Source: Delphinapterus leucas
Lineage: Eukaryota > Chordata > Mammalia > Artiodactyla > Monodontidae
Direction of reading: 5' to 3'
Length of the DNA stretch: 64,000 nucleotides
NCBI RefSeq assembly: GCF_002288925.2
Contig: NW_022098008.1
Location: 5,007,399-5,071,398, forward strand
The notes beneath the pieces were generated by a model. It was not told where the DNA came from, ran no database searches, and saw nothing but the letters and a program-made list of their open reading frames with translations. The first letter of the stretch is position 1. The number at the start of each line of letters is the position of its first letter. Made by a program: the position numbers and the translations under genes. Shown here one piece after another: positions 36,363 to 48,403 of the stretch.

Positions 36363-36800
36363 TTAGTTATCTGTTGCTTCAGAATCAATGACCCCAAAAC
36401 ACGGTGGCTTAAAACAACTCATTTATTTTCCTCACTCTTGCTGAGCAGGGCTCAGCAGGGATGCTTGCTCTGCTCCACATGGCAACACTCAACACACCTC
36501 AGCTGGATATGCTTCCAAGATGGTGCATCACAGAGCTGGCAAGTTGATGCTGGCTATTGGGTCCTCTCCATGTGGGCATCTCCACAAGGCAGCTTGAGAT
36601 TCCCTCACAGAATGGTGCTGGGGTCCTCGACCAAGTGTCCCAGGAGGCAGGAAATAAAATGTATCAGTTTCTTGAAGCCTGAGCCAAGAAACGGGACAGT
36701 CATGCCCCGGCATTCTGTTGTCCAAGCAGTACAGACCCATATTCAAGGGGGCGGGCACATCAATCCACCTCCCTGTGGCAGGAGTGTCGAGGCATTTTGG
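36363..36800 (-). mobile_element. Old MLT1-type LTR, diverged
   Basis: 'agttatctgttgcttcagaa', 'aaaacacggtggcttaaaac', 'tccatgtgggcatctccaca' and 'aggcagcttgagattccctc' match the reversed 3'-to-5' order of older MaLR LTRs. It ends near 'tcaatccacctccctgtggc...aggcattttgg'. Confidence 0.7.
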
Positions 36801-38006
36801 AAATACGATTCTAAGCTTCCACAATTACATATCTGTTATTTGGTTTTGTCACTCATTTTGTCATTCAAAATAACACTTGCTCTCCCCTCTTTCCTGTGCT
36901 CTCCGCCCTCCTTGGGCACAGGGGAGTTTCCTTGAAGCCTTCTGGTCTACCCCCATCTCCCTCTGATGTTTTATTGATAGTTCTTTATTTTCTTAGCTCT
37001 CTCACACATAGCTCAGCCCTTTTACCACTTCTTTCAAAAAAAAAGCTTTTTAGCACAAATTGTGAACTGAAATTAGGAAATCTGTGGGAGGACAAAAGGA
37101 CCCCACTATGAGGCCTGCAAAGTTCCAGAACTCAAAATGCTAACTTGTTGATTAAGTATACTTCCACTGACTATTTCTGACAATTAAAAAATTCTCATGA
37201 ATTCTCATGAAATCTTCAAGGAACTGAACCTTGGAGACATACGAGCATTTTCTTTAGGTTCCCCCAGCCCGGGAGCGGGGGTTCTCGCTTTCTCCTACGC
37301 AGAGTCTCCTTACCCTGAACACCAACGTTTATTCTTCACTCATTCATTCATTCAAAAATATGCTTCTGGAGCACAGAGGTGCATGAGTCTTATGTGTGTT
37401 CACGTGTACACACAGGTCTATCGCCTTGGGACAGAACGACTGTGGGCCTTGGGGACCTGTGTCCTTGCTTTTCTGGGCCAGGTTGGGACTCCGCAAATTG
37501 CAGGGAGGTGAGGGGCTGCAGGGCTCAACAGAGAGAAGGGACCACTCAACAGAATGGAGCTGGGAGAATAAGGAAGTATCTGGAAACCTTCTCCTCAACG
37601 CAACCCGATTCCAGGCATGTCTATCCGGCTCCCACCTGCACAGCCTGTGTGCACAATTTAGCACTGTGCTCACATGCACGTGCTCACGTGTACGGTTGGA
37701 AGCTCTGTTTTTAAAGATTTTTGAATGTATGCTTCACGGAGTCTGAGCGATACAGTGGCGATGGAGAAGTTCCCAGCCTCCCATACTTAGCACGGTGCGG
37801 GGCATGTAGTAGGAACTAAGAAGCTGTTCACTAAGTGAGTAACGGGCAGCCACGAAGCGGCTTCCAGGGTGCGGGGAGGGCACGTGACTCCAATCTCTCC
37901 ATCTCCCCCAGGACCCTCATTCCAGGCCCTGCAGGCTCCCGCCTGAAGCATTGGCTCAGCTCCAGGCTCCTCCCACTTGGCTTTTTGCTCTTGCTTTACA
38001 AATGGG
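36801..38006. other. Unassigned sequence with a small L2 fragment
   Basis: An 'actcattcattcattcaaaaata' patch at about 37335-37365 looks like an L2 3' terminus in reverse. The rest is unassigned. Three overlapping frames near 37344-37746 are open on both strands and are not called. Confidence 0.5.
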
Positions 38007-38140
38007 ACACACACACGTGCACAGGCAGACACACATGTATGTGAGTGCACGTGAGACCATAGGCACGTACGTGTGCACACGCAGGTACATGCACCTGTGT
38101 GTGCTTGCGAACATGTATGCAGGTGCACACATATGTACCA
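38007..38140. repeat. Alternating purine-pyrimidine tract
   Basis: About 130 bases are dominated by CA, TG, CG and TA steps ('acacacacgtgcac', 'gcacgtacgtgtgcacac', 'acatgtatgcaggtgcacac'). It is not a simple microsatellite because the motif drifts. Alternating Pu-Py DNA with CpG steps can adopt the Z form. Confidence 0.85.
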
Positions 38141-40809
38141 TAGTTCTTATTACCTTGAGCTAGATGAAACATCCTTCCCTCATATCTTGAAGCAGACCCA
38201 ATCTCCCAGATAAAGGCCAGTCCCCGCTGCCCCAGGATGGCATCCACCCAGGCGGGACTGGATTCTTCCTCCCCTCTTACTCCTAGACCCGGCTTTTACA
38301 GAATCTGGATCACAAGGCTCATCACCGCCTTCTTCACAGAAGTCTCCCTCCACTGTCCGGCATCCAGTTCCTGGGGAGCAGGGATGGGGCTTTCCCAGCT
38401 TTGCACTCTCTCGTGGTCCCTGGCAGATAGCATGGTGACAGGTGCTCCCAGGAAGCTGCTGCATTGAAACGGTGTGGAGGGCTTAGACCTGAGGATGGGC
38501 GAGGTCTGGCTGCTGGGGACCCTCAGAGCTGCCTCCTGAGTCCCCGCATGGGCAGCACTCACTCTTTCTCTCTGAACCGTTCCTCCACCCGGAGTCCTCT
38601 GCCTCCACCTCGTGCTCCAGTGAGCTCTCCAGCAGCTTGGTGCAGCTACTAACCCTTGCACAGAATGTTGTCTTAAATGTTTAAAATAAGCATAAAGGTT
38701 ACAAAGCACCCAACGACACTGAAATCCTGCTCTCTGCGTGGATCTGCGGGGCCCCACTCCAGCAGTGTGGGTCCCCTCGCCCCTCTTCCATATCTCTTAT
38801 CATGATCCTCCTCCAGGTCGATCCTCCCTCTGGTGAGAAGCATCCAGGGGTGGTGGGATGCAGGGTGGGGGGCCTGGAGAGTCAGTAACGGCAGGCCAAG
38901 GGAACCCAAGACAAAATGTATTTGTAAACCCCGGTGCTCACCGGGGGTTTCTGAGAAGCTATGGGTGCTGTTCTGTAAAGAAACCGCAGAACCATAATTT
39001 ATGGTCTGCAGAGCTTGGGTGGATACGGGGAGAGAGAGAGGGTGAGGAAACAGAACTGTTCTCATACATAACAGTAAGTAACTTCCCACTGCAGGGTTGG
39101 TTTTCAACTGAAATCGGTGAACTTGGGAAGTATTTTCTTTGCCATTAGGCACTCTATATATTAAGCACTGAGATCAGCAAGAACGTATGAGTCCAAGGAT
39201 CACACCAGCTCAAAGCAGACAAAGAGTGTTTTTCGTTAACCAGTGGCAAAGCAGAGGCAATCAAGGAATTTTTGTGTTATGAGATTTCAGGGTTTTTTTC
39301 GTACTGTGTCTATTTCCCTTTAATGACAGCTGTCAGAAGTCACTTTTAAGAAAGTATCTTGAAATTAAATAGAAAATGTCTCACACGTTTACTCTTCCTG
39401 TTTTTGTGAAATTCCAGTAAGACGTGAGCGACAGGCAGGGTGCGTCGTGCCCTAGGCTCAGCAAACACAGCTTCCTTCAACCTCTCTCTTTGGGAAGTGC
39501 GAGGGGAGACCAGAGGTCTAGGAGGCACCCTGGCTGGGATTCAGCCCAGATGGGTCATCAGGCCAGGTGAGCATCTGTTTGGGGGCCCCGACTCCTTTGC
39601 ACACCTTTACTCTGCAGGGAAGCCTCACTTCAGGAGTTGGGATGGAGGCAACGTCACCCCTCACAAGAAGCCAGATTCCAGGTTCCGGGCTTCGACCGCA
39701 GGCATGGTCATGCTGGGCTCTGGTCGGAACCTGGTGTCCGCCAGGAGCCGTGGGGACAGTCCAGCAGAGCGTGGTGGCTTCACCCCAGTTCTCAGAGACC
39801 CAGGATCTGGGGGTGTCAGAGTCTCGCCACATTGTTTAAAACTCCCCGTGTTCACAGAAACATCACCAACTAAGTAAACAAACACCAAATGCAGTCATGT
39901 CTGCCAGTCATCGAGCAGGGAAAAGCCAGCTTGTGGGCTTTCCTTGGCTTGGTGGCCAAAGTGAAGTCTCCGTCCTTCCCTCCGCCACACTCTTAGGACC
40001 TGAACATCCACCAAGCCCATGGGGGTGCTGGTCTGACTCCAAGACCCAAGAGCCCCCTGTGTGGACGAGGACCCTTGCACCCCGTCCAGTCCATTGCAGG
40101 CAATAGCTGAGAGAAGGGGCTCCCCTATAGCATGGGACTGGGGGTTCAAGCACAGGAAAGAAGGCACAGAATATGCTGTGTGTAAAGCCCAGTTCAACGG
40201 TGACCCTGCCAGTGTTAAAAGTCCTGTGAAGGTTTAGGACACAGCCCAGTGGATTCCGGAACTGCTGCAAAAGAGGAGACGTTAGGAGTGGAGACGGAAG
40301 AGAGGCTACGCCCATCAGCGTTCCCCATGGGGACGCCCACCTCACCTGCCCATCGCCTTCCCATCCCCTCCCCAATACAGCTCACCTCAGCCAGCACAGC
40401 CTTCTCTTTCATCTGCCCCCAGCCCGATCCATGTGCATCTAAACCTTGAGAGATGTCGGGATACCAGCTCTGGTCTGATGCTTTCAGCTGAATTACTGTC
40501 CAGGAGATACCCTGTCTGCAGAACGGGACTCAAGTGGGGGAAACTGATCGGCCTTCAAACCAGCTAATGCTCTGGCCCGCAGTGGTCACCATCACTTGTG
40601 CTCACCTTCCAGAACCAGTCCTGTGGCGTCAGCAAAGGGCAAGGGTCCAGGACCATGGGGGCAGAAGAAGGGGACAGCCGGTATATGTGGTAACTTCTAC
40701 ACTGAGCCGGCCAGGCACTCGGGAGGCAGGGAGGCTCGCCGAGGCATCTGTGTGTGTGCGTTTATGCAGCAAACCCTCGCTCGGCACTGCCTACCTGCGC
40801 TAGGGGCTC
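38141..40809. other. Unassigned GC-rich unique sequence
   Basis: GC-rich, with many overlapping frames on both strands (up to 159 codons). None has a domain. A GC hairpin (38926-38950) is noted under findings. Confidence 0.5.
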
Positions 40810-40930
40810 TACGTGCATGACCTCCCAGAAGCCCCACATGGCACAGCAAGAGGTGTGATTCCTGTGCCCTTTTCACAGATGAGGGAGGGACGCCCGAGAT
40901 GTCACCTCACCCCCCCACCCCGCAGTCCGT
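40810..40930 (-). mobile_element. MIR SINE fragment
   Basis: 'acgtgcatgacctcccagaa', 'gtgtgattcctgtgcccttttcacagatgaggga' correspond to the reversed MIR 'cattatctcatttaatcctc...ccattttacagatgagga' portion. Confidence 0.6.
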
Positions 40931-41139
40931 GAGCTTGTGAGAGGTGAAGTGCGAATCGGAGCCCAGCCAGAGGCCGGGGACCATACCCTGAGGGTGACAG
41001 GTGCACCTGCCCCTCCCCTCACATGTGGGAGTCTAAGCCAACCCCCAGGTGTGGGTGCTTGTGGGCAGCGGTGGGTGACATGGGTGTCCTCTTCCCACCC
41101 CTGTGACTCAGCTCCCACCAGAAATGCCAGAGACAGAGG

Positions 41140-41632
41140 TGGTTGGCAGAACGCATCCCTGAGAAGGTTTCCGTCCTCATCCCAGAGACCTGGGACTATG
41201 GCGGGCTTCACAGCAAAGGGGAACTGAGGTCGTGGATGGAATGGAGCTGCTAATGACCTGGCCTGAGAGTGGAGAGGTCATCCTGGCTCACCTGGGTGGC
41301 CTTGGGTAATCACAAGCTCCTCAAAGGGGCAAGGGGTTGGGAGAAAAGGGGAGCCAGAGGGGGACGTGACCATGGACAAATGCAGAGAGGCAGCGTAGCC
41401 GGCAGTGAAGATGGAGGAAGAAACTCTAAGCCACGGAAAGCAAGCAACCTCAGGCAAGAAACAGACCCTCCCGCAGAGCCTCCAGAAGGACGCAGCCCAC
41501 GATGCCTTGATCTTAGCCCCGAGAGACCCAGGTCTCACTTGTGGCCTCCGGAAGTGTAAGATAACAAACATGGGCTGTTGAGCTGCTCCCGCTGTGATGA
41601 TTTGCTACAGCAGCTACAGGAGACTTAATACA
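41140..41632 (+). mobile_element. MLT1-type solo LTR, diverged
   Basis: Begins near 'ggttggcagaacgcatccct'. It continues with 'ccgtcctcatcccagagacc', 'gagcctccagaaggacgcag', 'gccttgatcttagccccgag' and 'aagtgtaagataacaaacat', and ends with 'gagacttaataca'. The LTR is nearly complete but diverged. Confidence 0.85.
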
Positions 41633-41659
41633 GAGCTGGTGTCAGAGCATCGTCATAGG

Positions 41660-41850
41660 GGACCGAAACACAGTGGCCTGAAGTCAGAGGACCTGCACTA
41701 GTGTTCACTTGAAAGCTGTGTGACCTGGGCAGCTTTCTCAACATCTCTGAATCTCTGTTGGTGCATTTCTAAAATGTGTGTAATCATGCCTCCAAGATGA
41801 TTGTAGCAGTACATGAAGTCAGGCTAATTGCCTGTAAACAACAAGAGAAG
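41660..41850 (+). mobile_element. MIR SINE
   Basis: 'gaagtcagaggacctgcact', then 'gaaagctgtgtgacctgggc', 'tttctcaacatctctgaatctctg' and 'atttctaaaatgtgtgtaat' follow the MIR order from the B-box side to the 3' region. Confidence 0.8.
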
Positions 41851-42479
41851 TATGAGTTATTGATTTGCAAGGAGGCTGAGGGGGAACATTAAGATTTTTT
41901 TGAATCTGAGACAGAAATTGCTGATTGTTGTCAACTGTTTCTTCCATTCTTAGCAAAAAGGAATTGCTTGAATATCCATAAATATTTACTTATCTCTTCA
42001 ATAATCACATATATGGCTTTAAATCAATATAACGAGCCTCCTTGGGAAGGGGTCAGAAGACAGAAGAATTCCAGCATGAGTGATGGAGCAGACCTGGGCA
42101 GGTCGTCCCGAGTCCTAACAGCGATGGGTCAGAGCTTCAGGCTGGCAGACGGATGGATAACTGGACGGGAGCTGCCACGTTGGCCTCCCTGGGACAGCGC
42201 ACAGAGGACAAGTAAGTGAAGAGACATGGGAAGCCTGCTTCTCCCTCCCAGACCACAGAGCTGACTGAAAGCCACGTCTGTATGCCTTTTTGCTCTTAGG
42301 ACCACATGTAAATGTAATAGGTAGTGTTGTAATTGCAGACTCCCTGAGGTGAATTCCTCTGTGGAGAAGCATTTTTATGATTTCAGAAATGACCTCGCTT
42401 TGATTTCTGGTTATAGAGCCTAGAACTTTAAATCATCACATTTGTATAAGGGCATAGCACAATGGAACTTGGGATTTTT
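41851..42479. other. Unassigned intergenic sequence
   Basis: No gene or repeat recognised. Confidence 0.5.
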
Positions 42480-42715
42480 TTTGTAGGGGACCAGCATTTA
42501 AGGAACATCTGCACTGGGCTAGACACCAGTTACATATAATCTGTCACACTCAACTGCTTCCTTCATGGAATACATATAATGCTTACTTGATAAAGCTGTC
42601 AGGGATTAAGTTAAATGGAGTAAAGTAATGCAGCCAGGGACACACAGCTGGGAAGACATAGAACTGGAATCCGCCCACGGCCTCCCTGGTTCTCACTTGA
42701 CGTGCTCTGTTGATT
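42480..42715 (-). mobile_element. MIR SINE
   Basis: Reversed MIR: 'aacatctgcactgggctaga', 'tacatataatctgtcacact', 'taatgcagccagggacacacagctggga' and 'aactggaatccgcccacggc'. The 'acacagct' and 'ggaatcc' core words are clear. Confidence 0.75.
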
Positions 42716-42934
42716 CCCACACACTTCATGGCTCCTTCTCATGGAAAATGCCAGGTCTTTGCTCCTTGTGACTCTCTCAGCCCATCACTTGCCCTGGCTT
42801 TTAATTCCATAGTGTATCAGCTACCAAACCACTCCTCTACCCCCCACTTACACATTCACCTAAAATAGTGCATTAATAATAGGAGAAAATACTGTGCGAT
42901 GCACTCCGTTAGGAAACCTGAAAACTCACTCAGC

Positions 42935-43690
42935 AATATTTGCCAAGTCCCCATGGCTTGCGGGAACTCTCCTAGGAGCTGGGGTTGCTGAGGGCTCAGC
43001 ACTCTTGAGCTGACATTATGGGAGAGGGGAGGAGACAGACATTGAACAATCAACGAATCAAAAAGAGGAGCTGCCAAGCTGTTCTATGTGCCACGCAGAG
43101 AATGCTTTAGACTGATGACCAACGAAGGCTTCTCTGTAAAAGTGAGTTTTATGAAAAAGAGACCAGGAGGAGTGTGCTCTGGGCAGAGGGAATAAGCAGT
43201 ATGAAGGCCCTAGAGCAAGAGTGAGCTTATGTACTGGAGGGATTCAAGGAGATAGCATGGCTGGAGAGTGTGGGAGAGAGGAGTGGCCCCGGGATGGTGT
43301 CAGGAGGCGGGCAGGAAGCTGTCCCAAGGTGACGTCAGGAGATGGGCAAGAAGCTGCCCGGGATGACATCAGGAGATGGGCAGAAACCACATCCCATCAG
43401 GCTTTATAGCCAAGGGCAGGAGAACGGGTTTTATTCTAAGGGTAATGAGAAGCCGAAGTGGGGCATCCAGCCAGGGAGGCCCACAGCCTGTTTTGCATTG
43501 TGTGGTGTGTTCTTAGATGACCCCAGCTGCTGTGTGCGGAGTGAACCGGGGAGATCAGGTGAACGGTGGAAGCAGAGAGAGCTTCTCCCATAAAGAGAGG
43601 ATGGTGGCTTGTCCCGGAGGGCGGTGGTAGAGGAGAGAAGAGGGCAGGGGCGGGGTTTGTTCTGGAGAGACAGGCAACAGGACTTGATGA
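42935..43690 (+). mobile_element. Ancient LINE-like repeat (possibly L2/CR1 group), diverged
   Basis: A long ordered set of words belongs to a common ancient mammalian repeat: 'gagctggggttgctgagggc', 'gaggagacagacattgaaca', 'tgggcagagggaataagcag', 'atgaaggccctagagcaaga', 'aacgggttttattctaaggg', 'cccagctgctgtgtgcggag'. I recognise the pattern but not the family name with certainty. A short internal tandem array (43293-43390) interrupts it. No ORF is intact. Confidence 0.55.
43293..43390 (+). repeat. Short tandem array, 34-36 base unit, about 2.7 copies
   Basis: Units start at 43293, 43329 and 43363 and share the core 'tcaggagatgggcaagaagc', with 1-4 differences per unit. The last copy is partial. 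Confidence 0.8.
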
Positions 43691-43734
43691 ACTGGGCAAG
43701 GGCTATGCTCAACTGAATCATTTTCCTCAATTAG

Positions 43735-44175
43735 TCCATCACCCCCTGCCCCGAGCACGGCTGCTCTGGGGGGCGGGAGGGGGGAAACATATGGCTTTGC
43801 CCCATTCACTTTCGACTTGGCTACATGACTTCCTCTGACCAGCAGAAGGTCCATGGAAGTGACAGGGTGCCAGATACTGCAGAGGGTTTAGAAGTCACGT
43901 CCTTCCTGAGCTTCTGCCTGCACCGTGACTAAAGCGTGACTCAGGGAGTGCTGCTCTGCCAGCCTGGGACCTGGATGAGAAGACACTTGGATCCCAGCCG
44001 GGCCCAAATGAGTCCATCTGAGACCAGCCAAGCCCAGAAAGCTTCTTCCCACCTGCTGACCCATAAGCAAGAAAGGAACATTCGCAGTTGTCACGTACGG
44101 GGATTCCATGATTATTTGTTTCTCTGGCAGAAGCCACCTTCTGCAGGGATACCTTCCAGATGTTTGGATTAGCGA
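43735..44175 (+). mobile_element. Old MaLR/MLT1-type LTR, diverged
   Basis: 'cacttggatcccagccgggc', 'tgagaccagccaagcccaga' and 'cacctgctgacccataagca' follow the 3' half of older MLT1 LTRs. The upstream 'acatgacttcctctgaccag' and 'agaaggtccatggaagtgac' fit the 5' half. The boundaries are soft. Confidence 0.55.
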
Positions 44176-46877
44176 CATCTAGCTACACAGATGTGTAGAT
44201 AGTGATTCAGTTGGCTGATTTGGGGGGTGACGAAGTGGGGTGTGGAGGTGAGAATTGAGACTTTGTTTTAGAACACATTTAACACACAGGAATGCCAGCT
44301 ATTTTATGGAGGATAAGATACAACTTTTATACTCTTTGGATTTGTAGGAGAATCCAATTATGTCCATTTGGAATGTAATATCCCCAATAAATTTTTATAT
44401 CCTTTATACTCAATCTGCTCATTGTCAAACACTTTATTCCCTGAAATTGTTTAATTTACATTTATTCAAAAAGAAAGTGCATTTAGAGTTAGAACTAGTT
44501 TCCCCCAAGAGACTCTAAAGAGCTGAAAGATAGAAATGGGATTACAAAGGATGAAACCTGCTGACTATGTTCATCTCATCATCGTTATTTGGCTGAGCAA
44601 GGCTTCTGGGAGAGCATATGGGGAAGAGAATGCCCTTAAAATCACAGCTGGGTCGTCCTAAGAAATAAAACCCACGTGGATGGCCCCTGTGAAGATGGAC
44701 AAGGGAATCTTTCCCAACAAGTAGAAGGTCTTTTGTTTTTTTGTTTTAATCAAGACAAAGTCATCTTAAGGAAGATGAGGAACAGATTTTGTTTAGAAAC
44801 TCTAGTTGGCTATTTGGTTTATGAATAATTTTATACCACATTTCATTCACTGACTATCATATTTCCACATAACTATCTCCATGATTAACATCTTAATGCT
44901 ACCCAATGAATAGGTATACCATAATGTATTTTTAGTTTATCCTTTGTAATTTTTCACCAAAAATAAATACATTCATGGAAAGTTGTTAACTATATATTAT
45001 TAAGTGAAAAAAAGCAAGAGATATAAAAGAATATCTTTTGTATGGTATAATTAAAATGAAAGATTATAATAAATATTGTATACATATATAATAAATATTA
45101 TATGTCTTTATATATATATATATATATATACACAAAGATATCTGGACAGATTAATGCTAAATTATAAACAGGGGGTTTCTATTTTTGTTATTCATTTCTA
45201 TATCACTTCAATTCTTTATGATGAATACATAGATTTTCTGTAATTAAAAAACAACAACAAAGGTATTTACCAAGAAGTAGAGGGAATCATTCACATCCGA
45301 AAAGCCTGAGGAAGCCATTCTGACACTACAGCGCTGCTGCTAAAATGTTTGGAAATAAGCCTCGAAGAGAATAATGTCATGGGCAAGGCTTTGGGGCCAC
45401 AAGATAACGAAGAATCCAGTCCAGCTCACATTTTACAGTCCAGCATGCCTCCTGACAGCTTAACACAGGCTTACTGCTGATTATACTTTATTACGGACAC
45501 AGTATTAATATTTTATGTCCCTCTATTGTTTCTCTGTTTATGAGCAGCTACAGCCTGAATAAGCAAGCTGTAGACCAGAGGCATAAAGGCAGACGGCTAA
45601 ACCCACCTGTCCCCTCCATGTCAGAAACCACAGGTACATTAAACAGGATCATCGGAGACACAGGTGCACTTTGACGTTTTGATCTAACCCATCTTGACAT
45701 TCAAAGGGTGCTTTGAGGGTTATTCAGAAACAAAGAATTGTGCTGAGAGAAGGGAGCACTTAGCTTCAGCTGAAGACTTGCTCACAGGCTCAACTGGAGA
45801 TTTATGAGAACGTGTCCCCAGGCACAGTGATAGGGCTTCTGAGCCCCATGGGGTGCAGCTGTGGAGCCACCCCTTGGAGCGGGCCTGATGGGGTCTGTTC
45901 ATGCCCCCTACACTGCGTGCCATGCTCCTCCCTGACCCTCCCCTGCTGACCTCTACTTCCCGCCTGCACCCCTCATCCCTCCTTTATGGGGAAGGAAAAC
46001 CGAGAGGCAATCGAGATTCAGTTTAGTTCCGCAGTGGATGAACTGATGTTGGAATCTCAGTTGTAAAAGCTTCACTCAAGTTTGCCAATCCGTCTACTCT
46101 CCCAATGCCTTTGGTATTGGAGTTTGAATGAAATCAAAAGGTCACAAAAAGCTTCAGGAGAAACTGCTGAATTTCTCTGATGGCCGAGTCAAAATCTCCA
46201 AATTTAGCCCAGATCCGTGTTCAAACACTGATTCACCAGGCTCTGACCCTTGATGCTTCCAGCAAGGCTGGCTTGCCTTGGGAAGTTTGAGAAGAATCTC
46301 GAGCCTTGCAAGTTTTTGCCTATTTCAAGCCCTGCCCCTCCTGGGGTTTCTGCTTAATAAAATGTAAGTGCTGGTGTTGGACAGGGGCCACCATCATGTA
46401 TTGACAGCATCTCCAAGACCAGTGTCACACTCAAAATAGCCCTTTGTTAGTGCGTGCCAGAAAGTCAGCCTGGAGTGGACGATGCGTGGTTTTCTTTCAA
46501 CTTTTGGTCTCTCAGAAGACTGTGATCATCTCATGAATTGTTGCTTTAAAAAGGAATCTCTTTTAAGGTTGATTCAAAAAATCGATCTTCTATTTTTGCC
46601 TGTAACACTTACAGTCAATATAAGCTGGAACTTTCCTATAACTCTCTCCCCTAGAACACGGACCGACCCAAGGAAGCATTTTATTAAGAAGTAACAGAAG
46701 GCACTGGTCACTGTCCCGCTTCCTCTGTGGTGTGGCCAAAGCCCCTGGGCCTCATGGAGTCTCTGTCAGCTTCGTCATCATGGAAGCTGAGCTGCTCTTA
46801 TCCAGGCGAGACGGAGGATCCAGGTGTCCACAGCCCACAACAGACGTGTGCTTGTAGCCACCGCAGAAGCTCAGAAC
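44176..46877. other. Unassigned, largely AT-rich sequence
   Basis: A (TA)n microsatellite lies at 45110-45130 within an AT-rich zone (44800-45250) that has some L1-3'-end-like wording ('ttaagtgaaaaaaagcaaga') but is too diverged to call. No gene recognised. Confidence 0.5.
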
Positions 46878-46950
46878 CCCGCTGGAATCATCTGAGGCTC
46901 TTAATGAAATACTGATCAGACCCAGACCCACTACATCTGATACTCTGTAG
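46878..46950 (-). mobile_element. hAT MITE fragment (MER20/MER3-like)
   Basis: 'gctggaatcatctgaggctcttaatgaaatactgatcagacccagacccac' follows the well-known order of a hAT-type MITE. Only about 70 bases are recognisable. Confidence 0.5.
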
Positions 46951-47820
46951 GGCAGCCAGGCGAGGATCGCTGCTCTAGGACACTGAGTCTGAGTTGATCG
47001 CACTGCCTTGTCCCTCAGTGCCAAATGTATCTGGACCCCGAGCCTCCCCTAGGGGGGCGAGGAGGTGGGCAGATCAGCCAGGAAAGCAGGGGATGGACCT
47101 CAGCTTCACAGACTTGGCAACCTCATCAAAGAGACAAAATTGTAAGAACTAATTAGAGAAAACACCGTACAAAATGCCAAACTGTAGAGATCAGGGAATT
47201 AGAGATTAAACACAAGACCTGAAGAGTCTGGCACACAAAGCTCCTGACTCAGGCTCTCTGACCCACTCCAAATGGGATGGAATAGTAAGGCTGTTGTCTG
47301 CATCATTATATTTTTTTATACATCTGATCAATTCACATGATCGAGTCCCCCAGAAGCGTTTTTCTGCTTTTTGAATTGTCTGTATAATTGCCTTTCTTTT
47401 TCACTTCCTTTTGCATATGCAACTATAACCTCACTTCCTCCTTTGCGTGGTCAGCATGAAGCAAATTGTTCCCTGATAATCCACCTGTATTGAACTATTG
47501 TTGTATATAAAGCAGTACGGGTGTATGGTGAGGAGTTGTGAACACGAACTGTAAAGAAGCATATGAAGTGCCCTGCCTGCCCGAGCTCACAGCCTGTTCC
47601 ATACATAGTCTCAGGGGAAGGGAACCCACAAGATGAGGCCTGATGCCCGGGGAAGGTGCAGGGGAGGGCATCTCTGGATGGAGGAGAGAAGAAGGGGCAT
47701 GAGGGTGACGAGAGCAGAAACACAGGGATGGAAAGTGCTTTCTGTGCTGGGAGGGCCTCTGGGCACTCAGCTGAGGAGAGAAGTGAGACAAAGTGACAGT
47801 AAGGGCATCAGATGCCTGGT
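46951..47820. other. Unassigned intergenic sequence
   Basis: No gene or repeat recognised. Confidence 0.5.
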
Positions 47821-47940
47821 CATCTGAAACCAGCTTTGACTGGGCTCTACCACTTAAGGGCTGGGTGATTTGGGCAAGTCACTTAACCTCTCAGTTTCCC
47901 ATTGGTACAATGATTATAACAATAACTTTCTTTGATAGCT
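47821..47940 (+). mobile_element. MIR SINE, left part of a split copy
   Basis: 'actgggctctaccacttaag', 'gatttgggcaagtcacttaacctctcagtttccc', 'tacaatgattataacaataa' are the central MIR. The copy stops abruptly at the TA where a Tigger element begins and resumes at about 48760. Confidence 0.9.
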
Positions 47941-47942
47941 TA

Positions 47943-48400
47943 CAGTAAGTCCCCTGCATATGAACAAGTTCCATTCCAAGAGCACATTTGTAAGTCCAAT
48001 TTGTTCATAAGTCCAACAAAATTAGCCTAGGTACCCAACTAACACAATCGGCTATATAGTACTGTACTGTAATAGGTTACAATACTTTTCACACAAATAA
48101 TACATCAAAAACAAACAAACACAAAAAGTAAAGAAAATACTTGAATCTTCCAGTCCAGTACCTTGAAAAGTACAGTGTACAGTGCAACAGCTGGCATCCA
48201 GGGGCTGGCATCGAGCGAACAGGCAAGGAGAGTTCCTGACTGGAGGAGGGAGAGGAGATGGAAGTTGGTAGAGCTGAAGGATTTTCTGCAACAGGAGACG
48301 GAGGGCAAGCTGCAATTTCACTCACGCCTGATGTTGATGGAACTCACATTCGCATCTTTGGAAGTTCGCAATTTGAAGGTTCATAGGTGGGGACTTACTG
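47943..48400. mobile_element. Nonautonomous Tigger-type (Tc1/mariner) DNA transposon
   Basis: The ends are inverted repeats: 'cagtaagtcccctgcatatgaac' at the left and 'gttcataggtggggacttactg' at the right. They start and end CAG/CTG, as in Tigger elements. TA target duplications lie at 47941-47942 and 48401-48402. At 458 bases it is too short for a transposase, and no long ORF is present. Confidence 0.9.
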
Positions 48401-48403
48401 TAT

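Noticed and set aside
36438..36935. 165-codon plus-strand open frame
   Set aside because: Lies mostly in a reversed old MLT1 LTR, so it is read-through of a repeat.
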